A DNA stretch of 8,530 nt from an uncultured Paraglaciecola sp. GTDB lineage: Bacteria > Pseudomonadota > Gammaproteobacteria > Enterobacterales > Alteromonadaceae. Positions 5,525 to 8,530 of this stretch are shown here, piece after piece (the first letter of the stretch is position 1; each line of letters begins with the position of its first letter). Made by a program: the position numbers and the translations under genes. Below the pieces are notes generated by a model that was given only the letters and a program-made list of their open reading frames with translations, ran no database searches and was not told the DNA's origin. The stretch spans positions 1 through 8,530 of the forward strand of contig CAJQKX010000741.1 in NCBI GenBank assembly GCA_905479025.1. The letters run 5' to 3'.

Positions 5525-6695
5525 CTCTGGCAATCCGTTTCCGCCGAGAAAATAAAGCGCGTAAAAAAGCACGCTTTGGCATGGCCCAAATAACACAAAT
5601 GAAATCAAAAATAGTCGCTTGCTCTGTCATAAAGCGGGCAAAACGTGCAGGCTTAACCTTTTTAAACATTTGCACAAAAATGGTTACACCGATACCCATG
5701 TCATTTCTCAACACAGTTAACATCAGTCTATCCATCTTTTGATAAAGGTTACCGATTGGTGTGAATGATGATAAAGCAGTTGATACAGATAATGACTGTT
5801 TAGACTTTAACTCAGAAGCACACTGCTTAGCCCATCTTTGGCATGCTAGAAAACTGTATCCAGTCGATGCTCTCATTGCGCCACCCGCTATTCCAGCAAA
5901 GATAAGATGTTGATTTTTATTATTGGTATTTTCATTAATGTGATACATGGGCAATACTGCGCACTCTTCTCGCTCAATCTTATATGTTTTAGAGCCAACT
6001 ATTTCCAGCATCCTAGTTCTAAGGCGCGCTTGCAAAGCTGTGCGCTCTAAAACGGTTTTACTGAAACAGGTAAACTCAACTAACGCGTGATTTGCACTGA
6101 ATGGCAAAATATATATAAATTCTATCCCTAATTCTGAGCTTGCCAATTGTTGCATTAGTTTGACAGAAGAAGGATTAAACACTTCACCATCGGTAACAAT
6201 TTCTTCACCGTAGAAGCACTGAAGGAGTCCATTATGATGTGTTTTTAATGGAAGTGGGCGGGTGTCAACGACCCATCTTGCCGTTAACTGGCCGCTCTGA
6301 GTCGTCACCAATGCATGGTCATCAATTGACTCCACAGACATAACGTCACAATCAAATTCAATATCGAAGTGGTCTTTTGTTTGCATCCGCTCAAGTGCTA
6401 ATTTCATCAGTGATTCGGATCTAATGGAGCAGTATCGATGATATGCATGGGACATCGAATAACCACAGTCGTCTGCTGAAATCTCCCATGTTTGCCACTC
6501 GCGCGTAATGATTGTCTTGAGGTATTCTGGAACTGAGTCGTTATTCCAAAAGCTCCAAATTTTGTCGTTTTGAGGTCCAGAACGTCGTTCTATAAGTTTA
6601 ACTGATTGAGTATATTCTGTCGCATCGAGGGCTAAGAGTAGAGACAGTCCTGCAGCGCCTGCACCAATGATGATTAAATCATAGTCATAGGACAT
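5517..6695 (-). CDS. crtY: Lycopene beta-cyclase, CrtY family
   Basis: Flavoprotein converting lycopene to beta-carotene by cyclising both ends; probably membrane-associated. From ATG 6693-6695 it has 392 residues, normal for the family. The N terminus carries the dinucleotide-binding motif DLIIIGAGAAGLS (6-18) and Glu36 at the end of the Rossmann beta-alpha-beta unit. KIWSFW (45-50) corresponds to the TWSF segment of Pantoea CrtY. Glu207 in ALVEFT aligns with the glutamate of LLIEDT, essential in that enzyme. GGAMRASTGYSF (271-282) is the conserved C-terminal FAD-associated segment. An upstream in-frame ATG at 6723-6725 lies inside crtB and would add ten residues before the FAD motif; I prefer 6695, which leaves an 8-nt gap after crtB. 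No clear Shine-Dalgarno site precedes either start, so coupling to crtB translation is likely. The end overlaps blh by 8 nt. Confidence 0.94.
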   Translation of the reverse strand: MSYDYDLIIIGAGAAGLSLLLALDATEYTQSVKLIERRSGPQNDKIWSFWNNDSVPEYLKTIITREWQTWEISADDCGYSMSHAYHRYCSIRSESLMKLALERMQTKDHFDIEFDCDVMSVESIDDHALVTTQSGQLTARWVVDTRPLPLKTHHNGLLQCFYGEEIVTDGEVFNPSSVKLMQQLASSELGIEFIYILPFSANHALVEFTCFSKTVLERTALQARLRTRMLEIVGSKTYKIEREECAVLPMYHINENTNNKNQHLIFAGIAGGAMRASTGYSFLACQRWAKQCASELKSKQSLSVSTALSSFTPIGNLYQKMDRLMLTVLRNDMGIGVTIFVQMFKKVKPARFARFMTEQATIFDFICVIWAMPKRAFLRALFSRRKRIARGE

Positions 6696-6703
6696 TGCTT
6701 TGG

Positions 6704-7600
6704 TTACTTGCTCAAAATGTCGCATTGCAGATAACTATGCAATTCGTTTTGATGATCAGTTTCATAGTGTGCAATAGCGGCTGTATTTAAATGCCAAAGT
6801 GCTTGGCTTGCTAATAATATCTTTTTTGGTTTTGATACAACCACTCTACCAAGCCAGTAATGGCAATTATTTTTTAATAATTTTCTACCAATATCTCGAT
6901 AAACATAAGCGGCTACCGCAATGGCTTGCCTGTTGCGGTGTGGTAGATAATAAAGTCCAGCTAATCCACTTTGGTAATATTCTTCAGCCAGATTCAATAA
7001 AACCTTCGTAGCATCTTGTACCTGTTCTCTGTGTTCAATATTTGCCAAGGCAATTTGAGATGCTGATAATGTGTTGACCCATTCACTAGGCAGGTAACGG
7101 CGTCCCATTTGAGCATCTTCCAGCACATCTCTGGCAATATTTGTGAGTTGCATACCGATCCCTAAATCAATAGCGAAGGCATAACCCACTTTTTTGGCAC
7201 CTAGTATGGGTGCCATCATCAACCCCACCACACCCGCCACTCGGTAAGCATATTGAATTAATGTTTCTAGAGAGGGTAAAGCAACAAGGTTGAGATCCTG
7301 ACTGACACCCTCAATCAGTGTGATGCCATGGTTTTTTTCAATCTGATATTCTTCACATAAAATAAGGAAGTCTTTTACTACAGGGTGGTCTGGCGTGTTA
7401 TGTTTTATCGATTCCTTAAGGCTATTAAGCTTTACTTTGGCAATTTCTGGGTTCGGACTCTCATCAGCTATATCGTCAACTATTCGACAAAATCGATACA
7501 AACGCGCTGCGGCAAGACCGGTTTTTGAGCCTAAAAATAGGCGAGCGAAATTGAATGTCTTACCATGCTTTTTTAGTAGTTCTGTCGGGTCATCATTCAT
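6704..7600 (-). CDS. crtB: 15-cis-phytoene synthase
   Basis: Condenses two geranylgeranyl diphosphates head to head into phytoene, the first committed step of C40 carotenoid synthesis; likely a peripheral membrane enzyme. The 298 residues match the usual length of about 290-310. Both Mg2+-diphosphate-binding aspartate motifs are present: DDIAD (42-46) in YRFCRIVDDIADE, and DVLED (158-162) in NIARDVLEDAQMGRRYLP. The segments EGVSQDL (97-103) and AYRVAGVVGLMM (118-129) are also typical phytoene synthase motifs, favouring it over squalene synthase-like HpnC/HpnD, although that distinction is by eye. The ATG at 7598-7600 follows the crtI stop by 3 nt, with no good Shine-Dalgarno sequence, so translation is probably coupled to crtI. 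The next gene, crtY, starts 8 nt after its stop. Confidence 0.95.
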   Translation of the reverse strand: MNDDPTELLKKHGKTFNFARLFLGSKTGLAAARLYRFCRIVDDIADESPNPEIAKVKLNSLKESIKHNTPDHPVVKDFLILCEEYQIEKNHGITLIEGVSQDLNLVALPSLETLIQYAYRVAGVVGLMMAPILGAKKVGYAFAIDLGIGMQLTNIARDVLEDAQMGRRYLPSEWVNTLSASQIALANIEHREQVQDATKVLLNLAEEYYQSGLAGLYYLPHRNRQAIAVAAYVYRDIGRKLLKNNCHYWLGRVVVSKPKKILLASQALWHLNTAAIAHYETDHQNELHSYLQCDILSK

Positions 7601-7603
7601 TAC

Positions 7604-8530
7604 TTAAGATTGAACTTTAGAAATAAGTTGGTCTATTACTTTCGCTGAAGATAATACACCAGGCAGGCCTGCTCCAGGATGTGTACCGGCACCGCACAAA
7701 TATAAGTTTTCAGGGCCTTCAGCCTTATTATGGAATCTAAACCAAGCGGACTGCTGAAAGGTTGGAGCAATCGAAAATCCACTTCCATCGACGCTGCAGT
7801 AGTCTTGCTCGAAGTCATTTGGTGTTTTGGCAAAACGGTGCACTATATGCGATGAAAGTTCAGGCATGATGGTTTGCTCCAATGCTTTGATAACTCTGTC
7901 TCCATAGTCTTCTTCTTGTTCAGACCAATCAATTTCTGATAAGTTATTAGGAACGGGAGCCAATACGTAAAATGAGTCACAACCTTCGGGTGCCATGCTG
8001 GGGTCGGTTGCTGTGGGCCGATGTAGATATAAAGAAAAATCATCTGCTAATACTTTTTTATCAAAAATATCGCTTAAAAGTGCCTTGTAGCGTTTTCCTA
8101 ACCATATTGTGTGATGGACTATGTCTGGATATTGTTTTGTTGTGCCAAAATATAAAACAAAAAGCCCCATCGATGATTTGGCGTGTTTAGTTTTAATTTT
8201 TGCACTAATGGTTTGATTCTGGTTAGGTATGAGATGTCGATACAGATATTTGGGATCTATGTTAGATACCAGTTTGTCGCATAGAAAAGAGCCTGTGTCA
8301 GTGTGGACTTCAGTAATATGATTACCATGAATACTTAATTCAGACACTTTGGTGTTGAGTTTTATTTGTATACCTTGTTCTGTCATAAGTTCAGCTAGTC
8401 CATTTACTAAGGCGCCGGTGCCTCCCATTGCAAAGTGAACTCCCCATTTACGCTCTAAATAGTGAATAAGACTATAAATACTGGTTGTTGCAAATGGATT
8501 GCCGCCTACCAATAAGGGCTGAATTGAAAA
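7604..8530 (-). CDS. crtI: Phytoene desaturase (lycopene-forming), C-terminal part, cut by window edge
   Basis: FAD-dependent enzyme that introduces four double bases of unsaturation into phytoene to give lycopene; membrane-associated. Only the last 308 residues are visible. Family members have about 490-500, so the N-terminal FAD-binding motif and the true start lie beyond the right edge. The frame is open to the last base, so a TTG at 8510-8512 is not its start. Family signatures are the opening LLVGGNPFATTSIYSLIH, then ERKWGVHFAMGGTGALVNGL (about 32-51 of the visible part), and the C-terminal FAD motif NLYLCGAGTHPGAGLPGVLS followed by SAKVIDQLI. These fit CrtI rather than CrtN-type or CrtD desaturases, although the subfamily and number of desaturations cannot be proved from the fragment. 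It is the first visible gene of the crtI-crtB-crtY-blh operon; the promoter lies outside the window. Confidence 0.95.
   Translation of the reverse strand, partial: FSIQPLLVGGNPFATTSIYSLIHYLERKWGVHFAMGGTGALVNGLAELMTEQGIQIKLNTKVSELSIHGNHITEVHTDTGSFLCDKLVSNIDPKYLYRHLIPNQNQTISAKIKTKHAKSSMGLFVLYFGTTKQYPDIVHHTIWLGKRYKALLSDIFDKKVLADDFSLYLHRPTATDPSMAPEGCDSFYVLAPVPNNLSEIDWSEQEEDYGDRVIKALEQTIMPELSSHIVHRFAKTPNDFEQDYCSVDGSGFSIAPTFQQSAWFRFHNKAEGPENLYLCGAGTHPGAGLPGVLSSAKVIDQLISKVQS

Noticed and set aside
8510..8512. TTG as start of crtI
   Set aside because: The frame continues to the window edge with good CrtI sequence (FSIQPLLVGG), so the gene is merely cut by the edge.

Overview
The window looks like chromosomal DNA from a marine, AT-rich gammaproteobacterium, most likely Alteromonadales-like (Glaciecola/Paraglaciecola or relatives). 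The assignment is an inference. It rests on a Na+/sugar symporter very close in sequence to Vibrio vSGLT, a beta-carotene/retinal gene set of the kind that accompanies proteorhodopsin in marine bacteria, and compact gene packing. No RNA gene, insertion sequence, CRISPR array or phage gene was seen.

Layout. (1) 1-450, minus strand: N-terminal 150 residues of an SSS-family Na+/sugar symporter, cut by the left edge. (2) 451-861: divergent intergenic region of about 410 bp with no gene, holding a 16-bp interrupted palindrome, a 10-bp palindrome and weak promoter-like sites. (3) 862-3982, plus strand: a three-gene ABC exporter operon of GldA/GldF/GldG type (ATPase, six-helix permease, large periplasmic auxiliary protein), with an 8-nt overlap and then a directly abutting stop/start. 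(4) 4100-4642, plus strand: type 1 isopentenyl-diphosphate isomerase (idi). (5) 4652-8530, minus strand: blh, crtY, crtB and the C-terminal part of crtI, transcribed in the order crtI-crtB-crtY-blh and tightly coupled. crtI runs off the right edge.

How the genes work together. Idi balances IPP and DMAPP, the precursors of geranylgeranyl diphosphate. CrtB condenses two GGPP into phytoene, CrtI desaturates phytoene to lycopene, CrtY cyclises lycopene to beta-carotene, and Blh cleaves beta-carotene into two retinal molecules. This is the standard chromophore pathway for a microbial rhodopsin. The rhodopsin gene and crtE (GGPP synthase) are not in the window. They would be expected beyond the right edge, upstream of crtI, or elsewhere in the genome. 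The ABC exporter and the symporter have no evident biochemical link to this pathway.

Nothing here is clearly a new system. The points most worth a second look are the separate, convergent idi with a possible 12-codon leader ORF ending in an ATGA overlap, the orphan GldAFG-type exporter, and the palindrome upstream of the symporter.
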